Assembly (NCBI RefSeq): GCF_934424005.1
Contig: NZ_CAKRXI010000010.1
Span: 1 to 64,000 of the forward strand
Source of the DNA: an uncultured Blautia sp.
GTDB lineage: Bacteria; Bacillota; Clostridia; Lachnospirales; Lachnospiraceae
DNA length: 64,000 nucleotides
Direction of reading: 5' to 3'
Shown here: positions 32,487 to 41,210 of the stretch, in pieces
Position numbering within the stretch: the stretch's first letter is position 1
Layout: every line of letters starts with the position of its first letter
Position numbers and translations under genes: made by a program
The notes under the pieces: model-generated
What the model saw: only the letters and a program-made list of their open reading frames with translations
Told to the model about the DNA's origin: nothing
Database searches by the model: none

Positions 32487-33809
32487 TTAAAATTTAACTA
32501 CACCAAGCACAAGTCCCGCCATCAGGCAGATAATACTTACTCCCCATATCCATGGGAAACATCTCTTGATATGGTCTTTGATCTCCACATCAGCAAGTCC
32601 GATTCCAAGGAAGGTTGCCGGAACGACCGGGCTGATAAATGTTGCACAGTTACGGCATACGACCATAACAATTGCGATATGTACCGGAAGAACTCCGAAG
32701 TTTCCTGCGATTTCAATCAAAACCGGCATAAGTCCAAAGAAGAAAGAGTCTGTATCAAACATCAGAGTCAGTGGCACTGCAAGCACACCGATGATGATCG
32801 GAAGGAATCTGCCCATAGACATCGGCACAAATCCTGCCAGTACAGTAGCCATATTGTTCATGATTCCTGTGTTCTCCATAACGCCCAGAAATACACCTGC
32901 ACAGAGAATTGTAGAAGACATCATGATTGCCGGACCGGCATGTGATTTGATAATCTTGTTCTGCTCTGGTGCTCCGCGGAAGTTCACCAAAAGTGCAATT
33001 GCGCAACCGATCATAAACACATAATAAGCCGGAACCTTCACAAAAATCAGACATACGATCACAGCAAGTGTCAGGATCAGGTTAAACCAAAAGAGTTTCG
33101 GTCTTGCATATTCACGTACTTCTTCCTGAGGATTGTCCTGTAATGCCACGCTCTCTCCATCAGCAGTGCCGGCACCTCTTTTTTTCTCAACAAATCCCCA
33201 GAAAACAGCCGTTGCAAGTGCGATGATGATACCTACGATCTGCATTGGAAGAATCTGCAGCCACAGTTCATTTGGCTCAATTCCAAGCACAGTTGCAGCT
33301 CTCATGGTCGGACCTCCCCACGGAAGGAGATTCATAACGCCCATGGAAGTAACACAGATCAGAAGCAGTGTTGTCGGTCTGATCTTAAGTTTTTTGTAAA
33401 TTGGAAGCATGGCCGGTACAGTGATCAGAAAAGTCGCTGCTCCTGCTCCATCGAGATGTGCGATCATGGCAATAATACTTGTCATCAGTGTCACACCAAC
33501 TACATTGTGTCCTACCTTTTTCATTAACGCGCCGATAATCTTATCGAACATTCCCACGTCTGTCATAATTCCGAAGAACAATACGGAAAAAATAAACAGC
33601 GCTGCAGTTGCATGTACACCCTTTACACCTTCTGCAATAAAATCCCCCATTTCTGATACAGAAAAAGTTCCTGTGGCAACAAGGATCGCTGATGTGATTG
33701 TTGCCACGCTGACGAATGCAAGCGATGGTACAGTTACGTTTTTCAGTAATAATGTAATAACTGCAATAATCGTTACAAATCCCAGCAGTGCAAGCATTGT
33801 TTCGTTCAT
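32487..33809 (-). CDS. CitMHS family citrate transporter
   Basis: The product is 440 residues with about 11-12 membrane helices, matching CitM/CitH secondary carriers (metal-citrate/H+ symport): LDGAGAATFLITVPAMLPIYKKL, MNLLPWGGPTMRAATVL and CRNCATFISPVVPATFLGIGLA. It should import citrate for the adjacent lyase. A cit-type palindrome at 33879-33894 and a -35/-10 pair (TTCGTG, TATACT at 33841-33846) lie upstream. It is convergent with citCX. Confidence 0.9.
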   Translation of the reverse strand: MNETMLALLGFVTIIAVITLLLKNVTVPSLAFVSVATITSAILVATGTFSVSEMGDFIAEGVKGVHATAALFIFSVLFFGIMTDVGMFDKIIGALMKKVGHNVVGVTLMTSIIAMIAHLDGAGAATFLITVPAMLPIYKKLKIRPTTLLLICVTSMGVMNLLPWGGPTMRAATVLGIEPNELWLQILPMQIVGIIIALATAVFWGFVEKKRGAGTADGESVALQDNPQEEVREYARPKLFWFNLILTLAVIVCLIFVKVPAYYVFMIGCAIALLVNFRGAPEQNKIIKSHAGPAIMMSSTILCAGVFLGVMENTGIMNNMATVLAGFVPMSMGRFLPIIIGVLAVPLTLMFDTDSFFFGLMPVLIEIAGNFGVLPVHIAIVMVVCRNCATFISPVVPATFLGIGLADVEIKDHIKRCFPWIWGVSIICLMAGLVLGVVKF

Positions 33810-33878
33810 TTTATTTCTCCTTTATCCCTTTGATAAATTCAGTATAACGAAGCAACCTTACACCACGAAGTTATTCGC

Positions 33879-33894
33879 CTTAATGTTTATTAAG
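33879..33894. promoter_or_regulatory. Citrate-regulon palindrome before the transporter
   Basis: CTTA-N8-TAAG (flanked by GAT), same spacing as 30617 and 41029. It overlaps the last codons of the sensor kinase gene and lies about 53 bp upstream of the transporter's likely start of transcription. Confidence 0.6.
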
Positions 33895-36028
33895 ATTGAG
33901 AAAATTCGTTTTTTCTGCATTCTCTCACTGCTTCCAGAATGCTCTTATCGGACAACGGCTTTTCCACAAATCCATGAATGATTCCTTTTCTTTTTGCTTC
34001 CAGAATTTCCTTACTGATACTGTCAATGCTGATCAGCCGAATCATATCCGGGTACTTTCCGGCAATCGACATACAGAAATCCACACCGCTTTTTCCCTCT
34101 ATATTTTCTTCCACAACAAGTACATCTGCCTCTTCATTCTGCAGACTCTCAGAAACTTCATCCACTGTTATGCAGGTAACGATATTTATCCCAAGTTTCT
34201 CAAAACTGCTTCTGAGCATTTCCAGAACCTTGGCATTATCATCTGCAAAAATCATCCGAGTCTCACGTTTTTCGGAAACGGTAACCGTAGTCTCTGCCTG
34301 CTTCGCATCAAGCGCAGGAATTCCTATATAGAAAGTAGTTCCCTTTCCCGGCTGGCTTTCTGCAAAGATATATCCTTTGTGTGAAGTGACGATCTGCTCT
34401 GCCAGAGCAAGTCCCAGGCCGGTACCTTCGCCACCTTTTTTGGTTGTAAAAAACGGATCAAAAATCTGTCGCATTACGTCTTTATCCATTCCGCATCCAT
34501 CATCTTTGATACTGATGAAAATATAGTTCTTCCAGGTATCCGGGAGATCTTTTTCTAATATTTTCTCCATCTGTTCTGTCGTGACAGACTCACATTTTAT
34601 ATAAATATATCCTTCTTTTTTGCCTATTGCATGTACTGCATTGACACAGATATTCAACATCACCTGGTTCAGCTGAGTCGTATTTCCAAGAATACATTCA
34701 TTCTCAATCCGGATATCACTTTCCAGTGTAACCTGCGGCGGACATACGGAGGAAATCATCTTTACCACTCGCTGCATCATTTTTCTGACCGGAACACATT
34801 TGTAGACAGTCTCCACATTTTTGCGGCTCAGAGATGATATCTGTTTCACCACATCCATTGCTTTTTCGGACGCTTCCAGAATTTCTTTTGCACTGTCCTG
34901 CTCATCGGAACCTTCCGGCAGTTCCATCATCAGAAGTTCTGCATGTCCCATGATCGGAGTCAGAAAATTGTTGAATTCATGCGCGATTCCTCCTGTCATC
35001 GTTCCCATGATCTGCAGCCTTTCCTGGTGTGCAATCGTATTTTCGCTCTTCTGCACACTCTCCAGAAGAGAATTTAATTCCTTCAGATCTTCGATTTCTT
35101 TTGCAGATTTTCTGACTCTGATTATCAATCGGCCATAAATAAAAACAAGGATTCCTGCCAGAAGCAGTGCCCCGATAAATACCATCGTAAGTTTCAGAAA
35201 ACCTTCTACGATCGGACGATAAAAATCATCATAATCAATGACTGCACTGATGATCCAGGCATCATTCCCCATATTCGCAGAACAGTATGCGCTGATCTTT
35301 TCTACTTTTTTCACTTCCGGATTAGTCCACCAGTAAGAATAATATCGAGAAATTCCCTCCTTTCCTTCTCTCTGTTCTTCCAGCATATTTTCAAGGCTGG
35401 AGTAATCGAGATCCGGAAAGCGCGTCTTTCTGCTGGCAATAATATTATGTCCCCACTGTTCCTCATCGGGATGCATGATGATCGTGCCTTCTTTATTTTT
35501 TACAATGATATAACCATTCGTTCCGACATGAATATCTGAAATCAGACGCTGATAATATTGTCCGGCATTTACAACCAGGCACAGCCAGTCTCCGGAATTT
35601 ATTTTCTCTTTTAAAACAAAATATTTATTTGTTTCATCGGACATAAGCCAGATACTTCGTCCATCTGAATACGATGCCAGAAGGACCAGGTCCTGAAAAA
35701 TAATGTCTTTTTCTATATAGCTTCTCTTTCCATCGGATGTTTCTCTGTACAGATTACAGATAAAATTCTTCTGTTTTTTGACATATTCTTTATAAATCAT
35801 ATCCTGCTCTGCAGCCTGGACATTGCAGAGAAAATCCAGATCATCCTGATATTCTTCCATTGCCACTGCCATATTATCCCGAAGAATCCTGGTCACGATC
35901 AATAACTGATCCTCCTGATTTTTCATCAGTGTATCTCTGTATTCCTTCCATACCTTTATTCCACTCAGTGCCAGCAGTAATATCAGGAGTACCGGTATCA
36001 CTGTCAGAATTTTTTTCATTTTCTTCAT
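33890..36028 (-). CDS. sensor histidine kinase with Cache-like sensor and degenerate receiver
   Basis: The product is about 712 residues from the ATG 8 bp after GAGGG (a TTG five codons earlier has no site). TM helix (about 8-25), extracellular Cache-like region (30-280), TM helix (about 285-308), HisKA-type His in GIAHEFNNFLTPIMG, HATPase (KDDGCGMD, EGTGLGLA). The C-terminal receiver-like domain has VLVVEENIEG where LLD-x-x-MP is expected, so Asp is replaced by Glu. Divergent from the OmpR-type gene. Located among citrate genes, it is the likely citrate/dicarboxylate sensor (inference). Confidence 0.88.
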   Translation of the reverse strand: MKKMKKILTVIPVLLILLLALSGIKVWKEYRDTLMKNQEDQLLIVTRILRDNMAVAMEEYQDDLDFLCNVQAAEQDMIYKEYVKKQKNFICNLYRETSDGKRSYIEKDIIFQDLVLLASYSDGRSIWLMSDETNKYFVLKEKINSGDWLCLVVNAGQYYQRLISDIHVGTNGYIIVKNKEGTIIMHPDEEQWGHNIIASRKTRFPDLDYSSLENMLEEQREGKEGISRYYSYWWTNPEVKKVEKISAYCSANMGNDAWIISAVIDYDDFYRPIVEGFLKLTMVFIGALLLAGILVFIYGRLIIRVRKSAKEIEDLKELNSLLESVQKSENTIAHQERLQIMGTMTGGIAHEFNNFLTPIMGHAELLMMELPEGSDEQDSAKEILEASEKAMDVVKQISSLSRKNVETVYKCVPVRKMMQRVVKMISSVCPPQVTLESDIRIENECILGNTTQLNQVMLNICVNAVHAIGKKEGYIYIKCESVTTEQMEKILEKDLPDTWKNYIFISIKDDGCGMDKDVMRQIFDPFFTTKKGGEGTGLGLALAEQIVTSHKGYIFAESQPGKGTTFYIGIPALDAKQAETTVTVSEKRETRMIFADDNAKVLEMLRSSFEKLGINIVTCITVDEVSESLQNEEADVLVVEENIEGKSGVDFCMSIAGKYPDMIRLISIDSISKEILEAKRKGIIHGFVEKPLSDKSILEAVRECRKNEFSQS

Positions 36029-36084
36029 ATGAATTGCCCTCAAAGTAAATTGCTAGTACTTGTTTACAGGAAATATCCCTCGAG

Positions 36085-36112
36085 GTGTTCCGTCATGCAT
36101 ATGACAAAACAC
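36085..36112. promoter_or_regulatory. 28-bp nested palindrome near the kinase start
   Basis: Arms GTGTT-N2-GTCAT and ATGAC-N2-AACAC around GCAT. It lies about 57 bp upstream of the kinase start in the divergent region, so it may be an operator for the kinase/regulator pair. Confidence 0.45.
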
Positions 36113-36167
36113 CGAGATATACAAATCAAAATGCCATCACCACAGGTGATCTGGAATGCATTTTGCT

Positions 36168-36205
36168 CAAGTCAATTATTACTTCAAACAGTAATAATTG
36201 ACTTG
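36168..36205. promoter_or_regulatory. 16-bp perfect inverted repeat between kinase and regulator genes
   Basis: Arms CAAGTCAATTATTACT and AGTAATAATTGACTTG with a six-base loop. No T-run follows, so it is more likely an operator or RNA structure than a terminator. It is 77 bp upstream of the regulator start. Confidence 0.5.
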
Positions 36206-36282
36206 ATTTCAATACAACTATAATATTATAATATTTCTCATATAATGTGTACTTTTTTATCACATTTTGGGAGGAATATTTA

Positions 36283-36969
36283 ATGACTGACAAAATACTG
36301 ATTGTAGATGATGATCCTGCCATCTGCAAACTTCTGGAAAAAGTCATGCACAGCAATGAAATGGAAACCACAACAGTAAACTGCGGTATGGATGCATTAT
36401 CTGTACTCAAAAATCATACCTTTGATCTTATACTTATGGATATTATGCTTGGTGATATGGAGGGATTTGAAGTCATCAAACGACTTCGCAATCAGGGTAT
36501 CAGCACTCCTGTCATCATTATCAGTGGAAGAAGCGAAGACTATGATTCTCTTTACGGACTATCTCTTGGGGCCGACGATTATATTACCAAGCCGTTCCGT
36601 CCGCTTGTCCTTGGTGCCAAAGTCAAAGCAATGATACGCCGCAATAAGAACATGGTTCTGGACAGCCATGATACCCTTGAATGTGGTCCATTTTCTTATG
36701 AAAGTTCTACGATGCGCTTCTATAAAAACGGTGAAGAATTAATTCTTTCTTCCAAAGAAGGTGCACTTCTTCTTATGTTTATGAAGCATCCACAGCAGGT
36801 ATTTACCAAGGATATGATCTATGAACATGTATGGGGAAATACTGTTGCTGTAGATGATAATGCAATTATGGTCTATATCAACCGCCTGCGTGGAAAGATT
36901 GAAGCCAATCGTCAAAAGCCTGCACATATCGTAACTGTGCGCGGACTTGGTTATCGCTTCGTACCGTAA
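36283..36969 (+). CDS. OmpR/PhoB family response regulator
   Basis: The product is 228 residues from the ATG after GGGAGGAATATTTA. Receiver (about 3-115) with acidic pocket VDDD, phospho-acceptor LILMDIMLGD and KPF; winged-helix DNA-binding domain (about 130-227) ending VRGLGYRFVP. It pairs with the divergent kinase 33890-36028. It is the only DNA-binding regulator inside the citrate locus, so it is the candidate reader of the three TTCTTA-N8-TAAGAWT sites, though OmpR-type proteins more often use direct repeats. Confidence 0.93.
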   Translation: MTDKILIVDDDPAICKLLEKVMHSNEMETTTVNCGMDALSVLKNHTFDLILMDIMLGDMEGFEVIKRLRNQGISTPVIIISGRSEDYDSLYGLSLGADDYITKPFRPLVLGAKVKAMIRRNKNMVLDSHDTLECGPFSYESSTMRFYKNGEELILSSKEGALLLMFMKHPQQVFTKDMIYEHVWGNTVAVDDNAIMVYINRLRGKIEANRQKPAHIVTVRGLGYRFVP

Positions 36970-36980
36970 ATTTATACCAC

Positions 36981-37013
36981 AAGAGCCCGGCTGCTTTATG
37001 CCACCGGGCTCTT
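36981..37013 (+). terminator. GC-rich hairpin after the OmpR gene
   Basis: Perfect ten-base arms AAGAGCCCGG / CCGGGCTCTT with a 13-base loop. Confidence 0.65.
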
Positions 37014-37015
37014 AT

Positions 37016-37045
37016 GGAATCCTGCCTGTCGGGGTTCCTTTTTTT
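37016..37045 (+). terminator. Second terminator after the OmpR gene
   Basis: Arms GGAATCCTG / CGGGGTTCC (with G-T pairs) and seven T. Tandem with the preceding hairpin. The following 140 bp before citG's stop show no gene. Confidence 0.7.
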
Positions 37046-37188
37046 GATATATAATACTTGAATTAAAAAGTCTAAATCCCCATGAGCTTACTCATAAGTG
37101 GATGAAAGACATTTGATAGGAGTTTTAGGAATTAATTTATCATTTTTATTTGGCTTTTTATTAAAGAATATGTGTGTAAATGTATTTG

Positions 37189-38085
37189 TTAATGAGGCAT
37201 CTTCCCACAGATCATCGCGAGGAAAACGCTGACTGCAAGAAGGTCTGCACAGCCACCTGCACTGATATTGGCATTTGTATATTCTGCATCCATATGATAC
37301 AGTTTTTCCAGTGCATGCTCACTGTAAGCACCGCCTTCGTTCAGGAACTTCATAGACTGAACCTGTACTTCATACAGGACAGCAGGATTTTTTCTGGCTA
37401 AAATATTGGAATCTTGTACGCGGCTCATCAATGCGAATAAAATCTGGATCTTAATCCTGTTCCACTCTTTTTCTTTATAGAGGCCATCCGCCAGAACCGG
37501 CAGTGCGATCTCTGTTACTGACGGATATCCCGCCAGTGCTTCCCCACGGATTCCCGTAGTCCCATACGCTCTCAGATTTCGCACACCATTGGTCATTTTT
37601 TCATCTGTTTTCTGAAGTTCTTCCAGTTCTTTTTTCAGAATTCTGGAAACCATATCCTGTTCTGTTCGGATCAGAGTTTTCAGTTTTATCTCTCCATAAT
37701 CTTTCATGCATCTTCCCGCCGCCGCACAGAAAATACCCAGAGTAAAGATCATTCCTTTGTGCGTATTAATGTTCCCTGTTGCATGGAACATGGCTTTCTC
37801 TGCAAGAATCCCGGTCTTTCGGATCTCCACAAAAAGATCTTCTCTGGTACAGGTCAGCAGGTATCCCTGCGCTGCCATACGGATGAACCACGGGCGTAAT
37901 GCTTCTGCACTTTTTTCAAAAGTCTGCACGTTCATATCCGTATGTGCGCCACAGGAATACAGATCTACAAGCCCCGGTTTCGGCGTTGTATACACCTCTT
38001 CGAGCAGAGCATAGTACGCTTTTGTACCAATATCTTCCGCAATATCTTCTGCTTTTTGTAGTACTGCTGCCTGATTTTCTTTCAT
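37189..38085 (-). CDS. citG: triphosphoribosyl-dephospho-CoA synthase
   Basis: The product is 298 residues. Typical CitG features: TTPKPGLVDLYSCGAHTDM near the start, a GNINTHKGMIFTLGIFCAAAGR segment, and GIRGEALAGYPSVTEIALP. CitG joins ATP and 3'-dephospho-CoA to make the citrate lyase prosthetic group precursor used by CitX. Last gene of citDEFG, 69 bp after citF; the wider gap and a weaker AAAAAAGG site suggest lower expression. Start codon ATG at 38085. Confidence 0.93.
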   Translation of the reverse strand: MKENQAAVLQKAEDIAEDIGTKAYYALLEEVYTTPKPGLVDLYSCGAHTDMNVQTFEKSAEALRPWFIRMAAQGYLLTCTREDLFVEIRKTGILAEKAMFHATGNINTHKGMIFTLGIFCAAAGRCMKDYGEIKLKTLIRTEQDMVSRILKKELEELQKTDEKMTNGVRNLRAYGTTGIRGEALAGYPSVTEIALPVLADGLYKEKEWNRIKIQILFALMSRVQDSNILARKNPAVLYEVQVQSMKFLNEGGAYSEHALEKLYHMDAEYTNANISAGGCADLLAVSVFLAMICGKMPH

Positions 38086-38154
38086 AGTAGTTTTACCTTT
38101 TTTGCAGGGTTTTCTGTTTCACTGAGTGTCGTTCAATATGCTGAATTTCTATCT

Positions 38155-39720
38155 TTATTTCTCTTCTTCAAACTCAAACGGTTTTATCTGACGAACAACA
38201 TCCATGATGGTTCCGTCACGACCTTCGATGATGCCGACTACACGGTCACTGAATTCTACCTTCTGCGGCTCACCTGCGATCTCGTATGCGATGTCACGCA
38301 GATGTTCGATCGTTGTAAACGGAAGATCTACATCTTTCATTGCCTCGATGAGGTCTTTTCTCTTAGGGTTGACTGCAATACCATAGTCTGTGATAACTAC
38401 GTCTACGCTCTCACCCGGTGTCGTAACTGTGGTAACATCTGTACAGATTGCCGGTGTTCTTCCCTGAAGAAGAGGTGCAATAACAATCGCACATTTTGCA
38501 CCTGCTGCGGTATCCGGGTGTCCACCCTGTGCACCTGTGATCATACCATTGGAATCCACAACAACGTTGCAGTTAAAGTGTACGTCAACTTCCAGAGCTG
38601 CAAGAATTACGAAATCCAGTTTGTTTACAACAGCACCTTTGTTGAACGGATTCGCATACTCGCCTGCACTGATGCGGTAGTGATGAAGGTCTTTGACAGA
38701 TTCTACAGCAGCAAGGTCAAAGTCCTGTGTATCCAGAAGTGCATCAACCTGTCCATCGATCAGAAGCTGACACATCGGTTTTGTCAGACCACCGACACCA
38801 AATCTCATGCGGATTCCACGCTCTTTCATGACTTTTGCCAGAGAGATTGTGGAAGCAATGGAAGCTCCGCCGACACCTGTCTGGTAGGAAAATCCGTCTT
38901 TAAAATACGGAGTGTTTACAACAAACTGTGTACAATAATCTGCCATCATGAGTTTTCTCATATCTGTGGTAGGTTTTGCTGCACCGGTTGCAATCTTGTT
39001 CGGATCACCGATTGCATCTACTTCTACGACATAATCCACATTTGTCATGGAAATATGCGCTGGGAAATTTGGAAATGGAACCATGCAGTCTGTAATTGCA
39101 ACTACATGATCTGCATAATCTGCATCTGCCATTGCATAAGAAAGTACACCACAGTCAGATTTTCCACCGATACCACGGCAGTTTCCGTATTCGTCACAGG
39201 TTGGTGTTCCGATGAAAGCAATGTCAATTTTTGTCTCACCTGTTACCAGTGCACGGACACGTCCACCATGAGAACGCATAATTGCAAGCCCCTGAAGCTT
39301 ACCATTGGAGATTGCCTCCCCGATTTTTCCACGTACACCGGAAGACTGGATATTTGTGATCGTTCCATCTTCAATATATTCAACAAGCTCATCCTGGGCT
39401 TTTCCAAGGGAACTTGCACAGATTGTGATGTCTTTGATCCCCATCTCGTGAATCTCTCGCATGACCATGTTTACTACATAGTCACCTTCACGGAAATGAT
39501 GATGGAAGCTGACTGTCATGCCATTCTTGATACCGCATTTTACAAGTACATCATGAATGCTGTCTACAACTTTGCTTCCATTTGAATTGATCACGCATCT
39601 TGTGTTTGCGCCATGTCTCTGAAAAACATGTCCATCGAAATGATGATTTCCCTGAAATACTTCTTTTCCTGTTTCTTTCAGAATTTCTTCCGGAATATCT
39701 CTGCCAACTGCATTAATCAT
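38155..39720 (-). CDS. citF: citrate lyase alpha subunit (citrate CoA-transferase)
   Basis: The product is 521 residues from the ATG at 39720, which follows a GGGGG site and lies 1 bp after the citE stop; a longer in-frame extension inside citE is not used. Matches CitF over its length (MINAVGRDIPEEI start, TVSFHHHFREGDYVVNMV, GAQGGHPDTAAGAKC). It swaps the acetyl group on the CitD prosthetic group for citrate. The full complex is CitD-CitE-CitF. Confidence 0.95.
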   Translation of the reverse strand: MINAVGRDIPEEILKETGKEVFQGNHHFDGHVFQRHGANTRCVINSNGSKVVDSIHDVLVKCGIKNGMTVSFHHHFREGDYVVNMVMREIHEMGIKDITICASSLGKAQDELVEYIEDGTITNIQSSGVRGKIGEAISNGKLQGLAIMRSHGGRVRALVTGETKIDIAFIGTPTCDEYGNCRGIGGKSDCGVLSYAMADADYADHVVAITDCMVPFPNFPAHISMTNVDYVVEVDAIGDPNKIATGAAKPTTDMRKLMMADYCTQFVVNTPYFKDGFSYQTGVGGASIASTISLAKVMKERGIRMRFGVGGLTKPMCQLLIDGQVDALLDTQDFDLAAVESVKDLHHYRISAGEYANPFNKGAVVNKLDFVILAALEVDVHFNCNVVVDSNGMITGAQGGHPDTAAGAKCAIVIAPLLQGRTPAICTDVTTVTTPGESVDVVITDYGIAVNPKRKDLIEAMKDVDLPFTTIEHLRDIAYEIAGEPQKVEFSDRVVGIIEGRDGTIMDVVRQIKPFEFEEEK

Positions 39721-39721
39721 C

Positions 39722-40624
39722 TTATAAATCCCCCTTATACACGCCTGATGCCTTTGCAAGTGCGATTGTTCTTTTTGCACCGTCATAGAAGGCAATATCT
39801 ATCATCTTTCCGTCTACTGTGAATACGCCGATACCCTGTGCTTTTTTCTCATCAATCTCACGTACTACTTTTTCTGCAAAAATAATATCTTTCTGTTTTG
39901 GTGTGTAAATGTCATGTACAACGTTGATCTGACGAGGGTTGATGATGGATTTTCCGTCAAATCCCATCAGGTGGATAGTCTCTACATCCTGGCGGAAGCC
40001 TTCCATATTATCAAGATCTGTGTAAACGGTATCGAAACACTGAACGCCTGCGGCTCTTGCTGCGATCACAAGGTTCTGTCTGGCACCCATCAGTTCGATT
40101 CCGGTTCCTGTGATGTGTGTCTGGAGGTCTTTTGTATAATCACCACCGGAAAGTGCGATACCAAAAAGTCTTTCGCTGGATTCACAGATATCAAGGGCTT
40201 TCATAACACCCCTTGCAGACTCAACGGCTGCCATGATCAGGACGCTTCCTTCCGGACGTCCGAATTCTTTTTCTGCATAAGCGATCTCACGCTCTACAAG
40301 CTGTACATCCTGTGCACTCTCTGTCTTAGGAATACGGATGGAATCGCATCCCCCCACTACAGAACAGCGGATATCTTCTTTCCAGTAAGGGCTGTCCAGT
40401 CCGTTAATTCTGACTACTCGTTCACAACCACGGTAATTGATCGTCTTCAGTGCATGATAGAGTGAAAAACGTGCTGCATCCTTCTGATTCTCTGCTACTG
40501 CATCTTCCAGATCAAGCATGATGGAATCCGGTTTGTAAATATATGGATCTTTGATAAGTCCTGGTTTCTGTGCATTCAGGAACATCATGGTTCTTCTCAG
40601 TCGTTTTTTGTTCGGATTGTTCAT
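39722..40624 (-). CDS. citE: citrate lyase beta subunit (citryl-ACP lyase)
   Basis: The product is 300 residues from the ATG overlapping the citD stop (ATGA), preceded by GGGAGGGG. HpcH/HpaI-type barrel with the Mg-binding DLEDAV (about 45-50), AAVESARGV and GFDGKSIINPRQI motifs. It cleaves citryl-CitD to oxaloacetate and acetyl-CitD. Tight spacing to citD and citF shows one operon. Confidence 0.95.
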   Translation of the reverse strand: MNNPNKKRLRRTMMFLNAQKPGLIKDPYIYKPDSIMLDLEDAVAENQKDAARFSLYHALKTINYRGCERVVRINGLDSPYWKEDIRCSVVGGCDSIRIPKTESAQDVQLVEREIAYAEKEFGRPEGSVLIMAAVESARGVMKALDICESSERLFGIALSGGDYTKDLQTHITGTGIELMGARQNLVIAARAAGVQCFDTVYTDLDNMEGFRQDVETIHLMGFDGKSIINPRQINVVHDIYTPKQKDIIFAEKVVREIDEKKAQGIGVFTVDGKMIDIAFYDGAKRTIALAKASGVYKGDL

Positions 40625-40920
40625 CGGATAGCCCCTCCCCATGGTAAATGTTCGGTCTGTAATACAGAACGGTAAACTGCCGCCTCGATGCGCGCTTTGA
40701 TCGTGCAGTCGAGTGCACCTTTATCTACGATTGTAAGTTTTACATCTTCTACTCCAAGATTATCGAGCGTTTCCAGAGCAACCTTACGAATCTGGTTTCC
40801 GTACTGATTAATGACGGAGCTTTCAAGGGAAAAATCCACTTTTCCTTCGCCCTTTTCTACTGTTACCTGACAGTCACTCGATTCCAGAGTTCCTGCTATG
40901 GCTGGTCTTGCGATATCCAT
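40621..40920 (-). CDS. citD: citrate lyase acyl carrier protein (gamma subunit)
   Basis: The product is 99 residues from the ATG 7 bp after AGGAGG; an upstream in-frame start has no site. The prosthetic group Ser lies in AGTLESSDC (about residue 14). It carries the triphosphoribosyl-dephospho-CoA arm. First gene of the operon, under the palindrome at 41029-41048. Confidence 0.95.
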   Translation of the reverse strand: MDIARPAIAGTLESSDCQVTVEKGEGKVDFSLESSVINQYGNQIRKVALETLDNLGVEDVKLTIVDKGALDCTIKARIEAAVYRSVLQTEHLPWGGAIR

Positions 40921-41028
40921 GTTTATCCTCCTTTTGTCCGGTGGTGCAGTGATCATCGGATGTTTGTTTGATGTCTTTTTGATCTGTAGATATCGTAAGA
41001 TTTGAACCTTACATGGGAAATATAGTTT

Positions 41029-41048
41029 TTCTTAATATTTGTTAAGAT
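41029..41048. promoter_or_regulatory. Citrate-regulon palindrome before citD
   Basis: TTCTTA-N8-TAAGAT. It is about 53 bp upstream of the probable start of the citD transcript (candidate -10 TACGAT at 40992-40997). The same downstream word TGTAAGGTT occurs here and at the transporter promoter. Confidence 0.65.
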
Positions 41049-41091
41049 TCGGAGATATCAATCTGTATTTCACATTTCAGGAAATCAAAAA

Positions 41092-41114
41092 CCCCCAGGA
41101 TTAACTCCTGAGGG
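41092..41114 (-). terminator. Hairpin with T-run upstream of the citD promoter
   Basis: CCCCCAGGA / TCCTGAGGG arms (one mismatch) with a five-base loop; TTTTTG follows on the minus strand. A strong TTGCTG-N17-CTATAA promoter for the minus strand begins just upstream (about 41123-41151), so a very short terminated transcript would form. It may insulate citD from the MFS region or be an attenuator. Confidence 0.5.
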
Positions 41115-41210
41115 CTTTCTTACCTTATAGTATAAGAAATATCTATTCAGCAACTTATTTTTGGGTTATGATATATAATATCATCACACAAAAAACAGGA
41201 GCAAAGAAAA

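Noticed and set aside
38302..39585. 427-codon open frame on the plus strand, cysteine-rich
   Set aside because: It is exactly antisense to citF, a certain gene, has no ribosome-binding site and its composition is that of a reverse-frame shadow.
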